From positions 1 to 10,444 of the forward strand of contig JAOAAR010000038.1 of the NCBI GenBank assembly GCA_026418755.1: a stretch of 10,444 bases of DNA, given 5' to 3'. This document shows positions 1 to 6,714 of the stretch, in pieces. Below the pieces are notes generated by a model. It did no database searches, was not told the origin of the DNA, and saw only the letters and a program-made list of their open reading frames with translations. Source of the DNA: Planctomycetota bacterium (GTDB lineage: Bacteria > Planctomycetota > SKW154). Positions within the stretch are counted from its first letter, which is position 1. Each line of letters opens with the position of its first letter. The translations under genes were made by a program, and so were the position numbers.

Positions 1-260
1 TCCGTAAGTTAGGCAAGCACGACTGGTGGAAGGAAGGTGCGGAGTATCTGCTCGGAGTGCAAAACGCTGATGGAAGTTGGCCTGGTTCAGAGCAAGGCGG
101 TGTGAGGCAGGGCGACACTACGAGCCCTATGGTGAACACTTGTTTTGCGATTCTGTTTTTGAAGAAGGCTACGATGCCGCTCGTAAAACTGCCTGAGCAG
201 ATATATTCAGGAGAAGGGCTAGTAGGTGGCGGCAAGAAAGGCGGTGATGAGAAGAAGTAG
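1..260 (+). CDS. C-terminal part of exported squalene-cyclase-fold (prenyltransferase/squalene oxidase repeat) protein, 5' truncated
   Basis: The reading frame is open from the left edge (first whole codon at base 3) to a TAG at 258-260, so only about 85 C-terminal residues are present. They contain one QW-type repeat (V-Q-N-A-D-G-S-W) followed by the VNTCFAILFLKKAT segment and an S-G-E-G-L-V tail. This aligns residue for residue with the C-terminus of the complete gene at 377-1933 (Y-L-L-G-A-Q-K-A-D-G-S-W, then VENTCFALLFLLRAT, then T-G-E-G-L-L). The two genes are therefore diverged tandem paralogues of the alpha/alpha-toroid terpenoid-cyclase fold. The fold is known from squalene-hopene cyclases and from many non-enzymatic secreted proteins. 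The function of this copy is unknown. The GTG at 57 is an internal valine, not a start. Confidence 0.85.
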   Translation, partial: RKLGKHDWWKEGAEYLLGVQNADGSWPGSEQGGVRQGDTTSPMVNTCFAILFLKKATMPLVKLPEQIYSGEGLVGGGKKGGDEKK

Positions 261-376
261 TAAACTTGCTTTCCCTCAAGGTGGACCGATTTTAATTAAC
301 TTTGTTGTTACAAATTCAGGTTGAGAAGGTGTTACATAGTTATAGTAGACGGAAAAAGTAGGGGAGGTTTCAGATT

Positions 377-1933
377 ATGAAGAACTTGATTTGCGTAATG
401 GTCTTTGTCATCTCTGGGTTGTGGGTGGCAACGGCGGTTGCAGACGAGAGTGAGCGGGATGAGATGCTGCGGCTTGGGGTTGACCCAGCAAGAGTGGAGG
501 CGGCGGTCAAGAAGGGTGCAGAGTTCTTGAAGGCTCAACAGGCGGCGGACGGTTCCTGGAAAGGGATGCGGCTTTCGAGCGCGTATCCCGAAGGAGTCAC
601 CGCTCTCTGCGGATTTGCACTGGTGAAAACAGGCGAGCCTATTGATTCTGACTGCATCCAGAGAGCACTTGCTTATTTGAAGAATCAGCCCTTCAAGACG
701 GTCTATTCGGTTTCTACTCTTATAATGTTTCTGAGCGCATTAGCAACACCGCCATCAATCAAAGACGAAGCAGAAGAGATGATGAAAGACCCTGAAAAGA
801 AAAGGACAACCGTTTTTGAGCCAGAAGAGAAACGGAGACAGAAGCAGTTCAAAAAACTACCTGGCTGGATTCAGGACTGGTTGAAGAACGCTGTTGAATG
901 GCTCATCAGTAAGCAGATGGGGAACATCTGGCGTTATCCGGGTCCACAGCCAGGTGGAGTCGGCGGAGTTGGTCCGAACGAGGACGCATCGAACACGCAA
1001 TATGCGGTGCTTGCCCTACACTGCGCAATGCAGGTTGGGATTTCCGTTCCATCCGGAGTGTTTCAGAAAATAGTTCCCTGGTTCCTCGAAAATCAAGAGA
1101 AGGATGGTCCTGAAGTGAAGGGGTTCCGTGTGCCAGCGGCTGACCTTTCGATTGATGCGTTGAAGAAGATGGAGAAAGAATTACTTGAGATGATGAGGAA
1201 AAAGTGGGAGGCGCAAGTAGAGGCATACAAGGACGCGAAAAAGAAAGGGCAAGAGCCTCCTAAGTTGGAGAACCCGCGGACACAGGTGATAGAGTTGGAA
1301 GACCCTTATAAGAAGTTCGGAGAAGAGCCGTCGAAGATGAAGGCACGCGGGTGGAGTTATATTAACCGGCAAGGGCAGGGAATTCCACAAGGTGCGGGCG
1401 ATGTGGCAGAGCAGATGAGAAGAGACTGGGTAAAGACGACTGGCAGCATGACCACATCGGGAGTAATCTGTTTGATTGTTGCGAAGTCTCAAATTGAAAA
1501 AGGGCTTGGCAAGGAGATGCTTAAAGCATTGAATCAAGGCATCCGCGACGGGTTTGCATGGTTTGCGCACAACTGGACTGTTTCGAAGAATCCGAACCAT
1601 CCGTGCTGGCATCTCTACTATCTTTACGGAATCGAGAGATGCGCCGCACTTGGTCTCGTTGAGAAGATAGGCGAGCACAACTGGTACAAGGAGGGTGCTG
1701 AATACCTTCTTGGCGCGCAAAAAGCGGATGGTTCTTGGGAAGGTGAGTCTGAAAAACCTGTCTGGGCAGGCGGTGAGTTAGGAGTCGGTCCTGTCGAGAA
1801 CACCTGTTTTGCTCTTCTATTCCTTTTGCGGGCGACCATCCCAATCATTAAGCCTCCGACGGGCATCTTCACAGGAGAAGGACTACTCGGACCTAAGAAG
1901 CCTTCTGACGAGAACCCTGACAAGAACAAATAA
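377..1933 (+). CDS. Exported squalene-cyclase-fold (prenyltransferase/squalene oxidase repeat) protein, 518 aa
   Basis: The ATG at 377 follows a good ribosome site (GGGGAGG, 361-367). Residues 1-22 form a Sec signal peptide (M-K-N then a hydrophobic core, cleavage probably after A-V-A), so the mature protein is exported. Toroid repeats are seen at residues 54-61 (QQAADGSW) and 448-454 (QKADGSW), with a degenerate one near 175-186. Between them lie SNTQYAVLAL (205-214), GSMTTSGVICL (356-366) and WHLYYLYGIER (411-421). That set is characteristic of secreted proteins common in Planctomycetota. I find no DxDD motif, the catalytic acid signature of squalene-hopene cyclases, so true cyclase activity is doubtful. 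A highly charged stretch at about 259-325, rich in K and E and probably helical, interrupts the repeats, and a smaller one lies at 129-160. The partial paralogue lies 116 bases upstream, and a strong terminator follows. Fold assignment is firm; biochemical role is unknown. Confidence 0.85.
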   Translation: MKNLICVMVFVISGLWVATAVADESERDEMLRLGVDPARVEAAVKKGAEFLKAQQAADGSWKGMRLSSAYPEGVTALCGFALVKTGEPIDSDCIQRALAYLKNQPFKTVYSVSTLIMFLSALATPPSIKDEAEEMMKDPEKKRTTVFEPEEKRRQKQFKKLPGWIQDWLKNAVEWLISKQMGNIWRYPGPQPGGVGGVGPNEDASNTQYAVLALHCAMQVGISVPSGVFQKIVPWFLENQEKDGPEVKGFRVPAADLSIDALKKMEKELLEMMRKKWEAQVEAYKDAKKKGQEPPKLENPRTQVIELEDPYKKFGEEPSKMKARGWSYINRQGQGIPQGAGDVAEQMRRDWVKTTGSMTTSGVICLIVAKSQIEKGLGKEMLKALNQGIRDGFAWFAHNWTVSKNPNHPCWHLYYLYGIERCAALGLVEKIGEHNWYKEGAEYLLGAQKADGSWEGESEKPVWAGGELGVGPVENTCFALLFLLRATIPIIKPPTGIFTGEGLLGPKKPSDENPDKNK

Positions 1934-1955
1934 TCGAAACAGTTTGAAGAGACTT

Positions 1956-1989
1956 GGCTGATGACTATCATAGTCGTCAGCCATTTTTT
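1956..1989 (+). terminator. Rho-independent terminator after the squalene-cyclase-fold gene
   Basis: The arms GGCTGATGACTA (1956-1967) and TAGTCGTCAGCC (1971-1982) pair over 12 positions with one G-U pair and a TCA loop, and are followed by a T-run (1984-1989). The hairpin begins 23 bases after the TAA at 1931-1933. It ends the upstream transcript and argues against starting the next gene at the TTG at 1954, which would place the start codon at the base of the hairpin. Confidence 0.9.
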
Positions 1990-2001
1990 AGGTTTTCTTG
2001 T

Positions 2002-3519
2002 GTGACAAAACAGAGTCTTCGCAGACAGGCGCTGGGGTTTTCCTTTGGAATCCTCATTCTTTTGTTCATCGGGTTTGAGAGTGCTTTCTGGTGGGATTAT
2101 GCATACTCGCCGCAGTTAGTTTCACTCGAGAAACTCTATCTTCTCTACCAGAGGAATCCGATGCTCGGAGCCGAAAAAAGAACCTTCTGTCGGGTTAAAG
2201 CAGAATCAGGATGGGGTGCTGAAAAGAAGATTGAACAGAGTTTTGCGCCCGCCGTTTCATTAGACGAAGGAAGGGTCGCATTTCTATACAACAACGGCAT
2301 AGCGGTCTACCGTGAAGAAATATTTGAGACAGAGAAAAGAGAGGAGAAGAAGGAAGAGAGTTGGCTTTTTTCGCTCCAGATGCCCGAAAATCTTCTTGTC
2401 GCAGACGGCTACTTCGAGAGCGGAAAACTGCTCGTCGCCGCCTGGAAGAAAGAAGACGAGAGATGGAATCTTCTCCGCCTGGAGTTCGAGTTGAAAAAAG
2501 GGGCGAAGCCGAAAGAGGAGGTGTGGATAAACACAAAAGAGCCCTTTCCTCTCGAAATGAGCAAGTTCAAAGGAGAGTTCCTTCTCGTCGCTATGGCTGA
2601 AGACAAAACCATCTTTCTCGTGAACTCTCGAGGAGAGAGAGAAAAGACCCCCCTTAAGACCGCCACATCCTTCTGCGCTGAAAGTGACGGAGAGACTTTA
2701 CATCTGTTCACTGTTTCTCCATTAAAGGGAACTCCTTGCATCTTAAACCATTACACAACGAAAGACTTGAAAGAGTTTCGTCTCATGAGCGCAACTGAAA
2801 GCCCTTTCACCACCCCTCTGTTAGGTAAAAGAAGAATCTTGAACATAAACACTACTCTGTGGAAAGGAAGCCCTGTTGTGGTCTGTTTTCTGGGAAGTAT
2901 CATCGGAGTTTGGATGGACGGTAAATATGAAGAGGTTCTTTCTGTCCCCGCTGCGACACGGCTGGTCCTTTCTCTCTGGCTTGCTCTCATTATGATGGTT
3001 GCGGTTTTGCTGGTGGGTGTCGCCATCCGCCTGTTCTCAGCAAGAGAAAGCCACAAGACAGAGAGCATTCCTCAAAATCTGGCGACCATTTCTACCCGTG
3101 CGCTATCTTTCTCCGTCGACTTCACCATTCTTCTTTTACTCCTTCTTCCATTTCTGCCTGCCTCCACTATATTTCAGCAGAGTTTCGCAACCACTCATTC
3201 CATAGGCAACCCGTTCCTTATCTCTCTTCTCAGAATCCTCTATTTCACACTTTTTGAGGGGCTGTTTGCCACAACTCCGGGCAAACTTCTCTTCGGAATC
3301 CGCGTGGTCTCCACAAATGGTAAAAAAATCACAATCTTGCAGGCTTTCATTCGCAACCTGTTCAAATTGGTGGATGTAGCGATTATAATAGAGTTGATAG
3401 TTGCCTCATTGAATGTAAAGCGGCAAAGATTGGGTGACATAACCGCTGAGACGGTCGTCATAGGAGGCTCAAAAGATGGGAAGCGGCAGGGAAGCGATTC
3501 ACGCGGGGACATGGTATGA
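2002..3519 (+). CDS. RDD-family membrane protein with large predicted extracytoplasmic domain
   Basis: The chosen start is GTG 2002, preceded by a weak AGG at 1990-1992. The frame is open back to a TTG at 1954, but that lies in the terminator hairpin. The product is about 505 residues. The N-terminus is basic, followed by a transmembrane segment (about 10-30). A soluble region of roughly 290 residues comes next, made of repeated short beta-like units (for example FAPAVSLDEGRVAFLY and KFKGEFLLVAMAEDKTIFLV), possibly a beta-propeller. A second transmembrane helix lies near 328-350, followed by a C-terminal RDD domain. Its hallmarks are R-A-L-S-F-S-V-D-F, T-P-G-K-L-L-F-G-I-R-V-V and QRLGDITAETVVI. 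RDD proteins are poorly characterised; some have been linked to ion transport. The ectodomain should face outside, by the positive-inside rule. The last 44 bases overlap the MEMO gene, suggesting translational coupling. No obvious promoter separates it from the terminator upstream. Confidence 0.8.
   Translation: MTKQSLRRQALGFSFGILILLFIGFESAFWWDYAYSPQLVSLEKLYLLYQRNPMLGAEKRTFCRVKAESGWGAEKKIEQSFAPAVSLDEGRVAFLYNNGIAVYREEIFETEKREEKKEESWLFSLQMPENLLVADGYFESGKLLVAAWKKEDERWNLLRLEFELKKGAKPKEEVWINTKEPFPLEMSKFKGEFLLVAMAEDKTIFLVNSRGEREKTPLKTATSFCAESDGETLHLFTVSPLKGTPCILNHYTTKDLKEFRLMSATESPFTTPLLGKRRILNINTTLWKGSPVVVCFLGSIIGVWMDGKYEEVLSVPAATRLVLSLWLALIMMVAVLLVGVAIRLFSARESHKTESIPQNLATISTRALSFSVDFTILLLLLLPFLPASTIFQQSFATTHSIGNPFLISLLRILYFTLFEGLFATTPGKLLFGIRVVSTNGKKITILQAFIRNLFKLVDVAIIIELIVASLNVKRQRLGDITAETVVIGGSKDGKRQGSDSRGDMV
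3462..3467 (+). promoter_or_regulatory. Ribosome binding site that fixes the MEMO-family start
   Basis: A consensus AGGAGG lies 8 bases before ATG 3476, inside the coding sequence of the RDD gene. It supports the overlapping start of the MEMO-family gene. Confidence 0.8.
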
Positions 3520-4291
3520 AGGCACCGAGCAAGGATTGAAGAAAAGAATGAGCAAATGGATAACAGCAAAAGAACCTTCGGAAGGTGAAGCCGCTTTTGC
3601 AGTGATAGTTCCTCACGCAGGTTACATATATTCAGGAGAAGTGGCTGCGGTAGCGTATAATTCGGTGAAAATCCCGATGACGGTGCTGATTCTTAACCCT
3701 AATCATCGCGGTATCGGCGCCCCTCTTGCCCTCTACCCTGAAGGTGCTTGGGAAACTCCTCTCGGCGATGTACCGATTGATGTGGAGTTGAACCATATTC
3801 TTCTTTCTAACACTTCCGTAGTCGAAGATGAGCGCGCTCATATTTACGAACACTCAGGAGAGTTACAGGTCCCATTTTTAAAATACCGCCGCAACGACCT
3901 CAAAATCTCCGTTATCTGCATCTCTTCCGAGGAACTTGAAACCATGCAGCAACTGGGCGAAGGGATTGCGAAAAGTTTGAAGCAGTTCAACGGTGAGGTA
4001 CTGATTGTAGCTTCAAGTGACTTGACTCACTACGAGCCTCAAAAGGTTGCCGAAAGAAAGGACAGGGCGGTCATAGAGCGCATCGAGGCGCTTGACCCTG
4101 ATGGTCTGTGGGATACTGTGGAGCGGCAGAGAATCTCAATGTGTGGTGTTGCTCCTGTTACGGCAACCCTTTTCGCTGCGAGGAAATCGAATGTGAAAAG
4201 CGCCACACTCCTCTCCTACAAGACATCAGGTGACACCACAGGCGATTACAGTCAGGTAGTCGGCTACGCCGCATTTCTACTAAAGGCTTAA
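3476..4291 (+). CDS. MEMO-family protein (AmmeMemoRadiSam system protein B type)
   Basis: This 271-residue protein matches the MEMO family along its whole length. The opening R-E-A-I-H-A-G-T-W-Y-E corresponds to the usual AG.FYP segment. The metal or active-site residues are recognisable: H47 in VPHAGYIYSG, H77 in N-P-N-H-R-G, D182 and H185 in SSDLTHYE, and C223 in M-C-G-V-A-P. Further conserved segments are EHSGELQVPFL (126-136) and the closing SGDTTGDYSQVVGYAAF. The family has an extradiol-dioxygenase-like fold. Human MEMO1 binds iron or copper; the bacterial role is unknown. It often sits beside AMMECR1 and radical-SAM genes, which are not seen here. Its start overlaps the RDD gene by 44 bases, with a consensus ribosome site. 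It is unlikely to be anything else. Confidence 0.93.
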   Translation: MGSGREAIHAGTWYEGTEQGLKKRMSKWITAKEPSEGEAAFAVIVPHAGYIYSGEVAAVAYNSVKIPMTVLILNPNHRGIGAPLALYPEGAWETPLGDVPIDVELNHILLSNTSVVEDERAHIYEHSGELQVPFLKYRRNDLKISVICISSEELETMQQLGEGIAKSLKQFNGEVLIVASSDLTHYEPQKVAERKDRAVIERIEALDPDGLWDTVERQRISMCGVAPVTATLFAARKSNVKSATLLSYKTSGDTTGDYSQVVGYAAFLLKA

Positions 4292-4315
4292 TCTCTTAAC
4301 CATTATGTTAAAAAT

Positions 4316-4328
4316 TTCTCCAGGAGAA
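4316..4328. repeat. Perfect palindrome upstream of the SRP RNA promoter
   Basis: TTCTCC, a single central A, then GGAGAA: perfect 6-base arms. The one-base centre makes it a poor RNA hairpin but a plausible protein-binding palindrome. It ends 8 bases before the -35 element of the SRP RNA promoter and lies in the short gap after the MEMO gene. No factor can be named. Confidence 0.4.
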
Positions 4329-4336
4329 GGTTTCTG

Positions 4337-4364
4337 TTGAGTTTTTTTTCCCAAACATTAAAAT
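4337..4364 (+). promoter_or_regulatory. Promoter of SRP RNA (and probably dnaX)
   Basis: A -35 element TTGAGT (4337-4342), a 16-base spacer containing a T-run, and a -10 element TAAAAT (4359-4364). The -10 ends 6 bases before the first paired base of the SRP RNA (4371), the expected distance to a transcription start. The match to sigma70 consensus is four of six and five of six positions. Confidence 0.65.
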
Positions 4365-4370
4365 AAAGAT

Positions 4371-4651
4371 GGGAAGCCGCGCTATGCCGGGGAGTTAGCG
4401 GCGCCCTGTAGCCCGCAATCCGCTATAGCGGGGGCGAATAACTCGTTTGAGGCGACTGCGCTTTCAGTTGCTCTCTGCGGCAGAAGCGTTGAGGGTTCCG
4501 TCCTTTACAACGGTGGACTACGAACCGGGTCAGGTCCTGACGGAAGCAGCCCTAAGTTGAAACTGCCGTGTGTGGAGAGAAACGGAGCCGGAGTTTCTTG
4601 CCGTAGGGTAGACGCTGGAAGAGCGTCCCGAAGCGAGTTGCGCGGCTTCTC
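4371..4651 (+). ncRNA. ffs: Signal recognition particle RNA, large bacterial type with Alu domain
   Basis: About 281 bases. The ends pair: GGGAAGCCGCGC (4371-4382) with GCGCGGCTTCTC (4640-4651), 12 positions with one G-U pair, which sets the boundaries. The 5' Alu domain (GCCGGGGAGTTAGCGGCGCC, then C-C-C-T-G-T-A and CCCGCAATCCGC, 4386-4423) closely follows the Bacillus subtilis scRNA. The S-domain tip (4528-4551) carries the Ffh-binding signature GGTCAGGTCC, then the loop, then GGAAGCAGCC. The apical tetraloop is TGAC (4538-4541), closed by C4537-G4542, where E. coli and B. subtilis have GGAA. UGAC fits the URRC tetraloop class known from some SRP RNAs. The RNA scaffolds Ffh and FtsY for co-translational membrane targeting. 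SRP RNA next to dnaX is a recurring bacterial arrangement. No terminator follows, so the RNA is probably cut out of a longer transcript. Confidence 0.95.
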
Positions 4652-4672
4652 TTTGATTGAAGAGGTTGCCTT

Positions 4673-6418
4673 ATGCATATTGCTCTGGCGCGCAAATATC
4701 GTCCTGCTGTCTTCGAAGACATGACAGGGCAAGATGCGATTGCACAGGCTCTCAAAAACGCTGTTCTGACGAACAGAGTAGCGCCTGCGTACATATTTGC
4801 AGGACCCCGCGGCGTGGGGAAGACTTCGTTGGCGCGGATTCTGGCAAAGACTCTCAATTGCCCCCACACCAAAGAGGCTGTCCCTTGCAACACCTGTGAC
4901 ATCTGCCGCTCAATTGCCGCAGGCAGTGACCTTGATGTGGTCGAAATAGACGGCGCATCCCATAGAACCGTTGAAGAGGTCCAACCCATCATAGAAAACA
5001 TCCACTATCCACCCACGCGCTCATCCCACAAAATCTACATCATAGACGAAGTCCATATGCTCTCAAAACACGCTTTCAATTCGCTTCTGAAAACTCTTGA
5101 AGAACCGCCTCCGTTTGCCCTCTTCATCTTCGCCACCACCGAGCCCGACAAAATCCCTGAGACAGTCCGCTCCAGATGCCAGTCTTTCGATTTTCTCCCT
5201 TTACAAGAAATGGATATTCTTAAAAGGCTCTCTTATGTAGCAAAGAGCGAGAATTTCAAAGTGGAGCCTGGGCTTCTTCGTCGAATCGCGCGCCTTGCAA
5301 AGGGCTCAATGCGAGACGCAATTTCTCTTCTCGACCAGTTGGTCGCATATGCCGGAGACGCACCTGGAGTCGAGGCGTTGGAACATCTGGTCGGTGTCCC
5401 CTCCGCATCACTGCTCGGTTCTCTTCTCCTATCGCTTGTGCAGGGGAAAACGAGCGAGGTCGCAGATTCTCTTCGGAAAGCACTTTCACGAAACAATCCT
5501 GAAGCGGTCGCCGACGAACTTCTCTTCTTCGTAAGAGACTCGCTTATATACGCTCTCCTTAAGCGGAGGGACGCTCTTCTCTCGTTTACTGAAAGCGAAG
5601 TAGAGCCGCTCGCACGACTCGAACCAGCCTCCCTGACGACCCTTTTCGCAAACCTCCTCGAAGTGCGCAACAAAATGCGCTATTCTGCCCATCCTTCCCT
5701 TCTCCTCGAAGTCGCCCTCCTCCGTCTCACCCAGCGAGGAGAAGTACTGCACATCTTCGAACTTCTTGAATCTGCAAAGGAAGGAAAACCTCCCTCTTCT
5801 CCTCTCCCACTAAAAGAGGCACAGCAGACGCAGCCTTCCTTCTTGATGAACGAACCTGCCGAAGAAGCGAAAGAGCAGAATCTTCTGACACAGAAGCCAA
5901 GAGAAGAGAGTAAAGAGCAGAGCAAAAGAATCGGATTGGAAGAGAGAGGAGAAGCCTCTCCAAAAGGGATAAGACTTGAAAGCAGTAATTGGACCGAAAT
6001 AAGAGAGGCTCTTGCAGGCAAAGTGCGGAGTCAACTGGCGCGCAACATACTGAACGGTTCGGTGTTGAAGAGTGTTGGACCTACGGAGATACTTCTTGGA
6101 ATCCACCCCGGATATATCGGAGGAATGAAAGACAATCTTCAGATGGTTCAAATACGGCGCGACATCGAGGAGGCGTTAAGGCAGGTCACAGGCGCTGTGT
6201 TTGGAGTAAAACTGGTTGGAGAAGAGTCCTTGCGTAGAAAAACAAACGAGGAGGGTAAAGAGGGGCATGTAGGAGCAAAACTGCAAAAAAACATCCAGCA
6301 GATTCGTCAACTGTTTCAGGGGACTGTTTTGGAGGAGGTTCGCGATGTCTCTCAACTTCGACGAACTGATGAGACAGGCGAAAGGGATTCAACAGAAGAT
6401 ACAGAAACTGCAGAATGA
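4673..6418 (+). CDS. dnaX: DNA polymerase III subunit gamma/tau (clamp loader ATPase)
   Basis: This 581-residue protein opens with ALARKYRPAVFEDMTGQ, the standard DnaX N-terminus. Walker A is GPRGVGKT (44-51). The zinc module has C63, C72, C75 and C78. Walker B is IYIIDEVH (121-128). The sensor 1 region is F-A-T-T-E-P, followed by the arginine finger S-R-C (167-169). Sensor 2 is GSMRDAISLLDQ (211-222). A Glu/Lys/Ser-rich linker (about 360-435) leads to a tau-type C-terminal domain starting near S-N-W-T-E-I-R and ending near LFQGTVLEEV. The protein drives ATP-dependent loading of the sliding clamp and, through tau, holds the polymerase. The start at ATG 4673 is supported by AGAGGT (4661-4666), only 10 bases past the SRP RNA. 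The last 24 residues are acidic and overlap ybaB. Confidence 0.97.
   Translation: MHIALARKYRPAVFEDMTGQDAIAQALKNAVLTNRVAPAYIFAGPRGVGKTSLARILAKTLNCPHTKEAVPCNTCDICRSIAAGSDLDVVEIDGASHRTVEEVQPIIENIHYPPTRSSHKIYIIDEVHMLSKHAFNSLLKTLEEPPPFALFIFATTEPDKIPETVRSRCQSFDFLPLQEMDILKRLSYVAKSENFKVEPGLLRRIARLAKGSMRDAISLLDQLVAYAGDAPGVEALEHLVGVPSASLLGSLLLSLVQGKTSEVADSLRKALSRNNPEAVADELLFFVRDSLIYALLKRRDALLSFTESEVEPLARLEPASLTTLFANLLEVRNKMRYSAHPSLLLEVALLRLTQRGEVLHIFELLESAKEGKPPSSPLPLKEAQQTQPSFLMNEPAEEAKEQNLLTQKPREESKEQSKRIGLEERGEASPKGIRLESSNWTEIREALAGKVRSQLARNILNGSVLKSVGPTEILLGIHPGYIGGMKDNLQMVQIRRDIEEALRQVTGAVFGVKLVGEESLRRKTNEEGKEGHVGAKLQKNIQQIRQLFQGTVLEEVRDVSQLRRTDETGERDSTEDTETAE
6286..6292 (+). other. Possible -1 slippery heptamer A AAA AAC in dnaX
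   Basis: The dnaX codons CAA-AAA-AAC at 6284-6292 place A_AAA_AAC exactly in the X_XXY_YYZ register. A -1 shift would swap the tail for about 25 codons and stop at TGA 6367-6369, so it would not make a short gamma form. It lies near codon 538, much later than the E. coli gamma site (about codon 430). Chance occurrence in an A-rich stretch is quite possible. Confidence 0.25.
6331..6338 (+). promoter_or_regulatory. Strong ribosome binding site of ybaB inside dnaX
   Basis: GGAGGAGG lies 6 bases before ATG 6345, within the coding part of dnaX. It decides the ybaB start, and therefore the reality of the 74-base gene overlap. Confidence 0.85.
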
Positions 6419-6668
6419 CCTCGCTGAACGCGTCGTTGAGGGCAGTGCAGGCGGTGGGATGGTCAAAGCGTATATAAACGGCAAGATGGAACTCTTGAAA
6501 GTCAAAATTGAACCGGAGGTGGTTGACCCAAACGATGTGGGGATGCTGGAAGATTTGATTGTCGCCGCTTTTACGGACGGCACAAGAAAGGCGAAAAAAA
6601 TGGCAGAAGAAGAACTCGCACGAATAACAGGCGGGCTTCCCATTCCTCCTGGAATGTTCAGTATGTAA
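6345..6668 (+). CDS. ybaB: YbaB/EbfC family nucleoid-associated protein
   Basis: At 107 residues this is the usual family length. The N-terminal helix (FDELMRQAKGIQQKIQKLQ) and the conserved core G-S-A-G-G-G-M-V-K-A-Y-I-N-G, then K-V-K-I-E-P-E-V-V-D, match. So do the helix LEDLIVAAFTDGTRKAKKMA and the Gly/Pro-rich end TGGLPIPPGMF. The family forms dimers that bind DNA and organise the nucleoid. It lies directly after dnaX in many bacteria. Here the start overlaps dnaX by 74 bases with its own strong ribosome site. The usual next gene, recR, is absent. Confidence 0.96.
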   Translation: MSLNFDELMRQAKGIQQKIQKLQNDLAERVVEGSAGGGMVKAYINGKMELLKVKIEPEVVDPNDVGMLEDLIVAAFTDGTRKAKKMAEEELARITGGLPIPPGMFSM

Positions 6669-6681
6669 CAGGTACTTCGAG

Positions 6682-6703
6682 CATTCAAGTTTCCCCTTGA
6701 ATG
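6682..6703. repeat. 8-base inverted repeat after ybaB
   Basis: CATTCAAG (6682-6689) and CTTGAATG (6696-6703) are exact reverse complements around a 6-base TTTCCC centre. The repeat starts 13 bases after the ybaB stop. There is no T-run after it, so it is not a classical terminator. It lies just upstream of a TATAAT box (6715-6720) and could be an operator or an mRNA 3'-end hairpin. Confidence 0.5.
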
Positions 6704-6714
6704 TGAATGATGAG

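Noticed and set aside
321..346. Possible promoter TTGAGA / TATAGT before the complete squalene-cyclase-fold gene
   Set aside because: The spacer is only 14 bases and no better -35 is found, so the evidence is too weak. The 116-base gap otherwise holds AT-rich sequence and the ribosome site.
1181..1720. Long antisense open frame of 179 codons inside the squalene-cyclase-fold gene
   Set aside because: It lies wholly opposite a gene with clear family motifs, has no ribosome site or recognisable protein features, and is explained by codon bias of the real gene.
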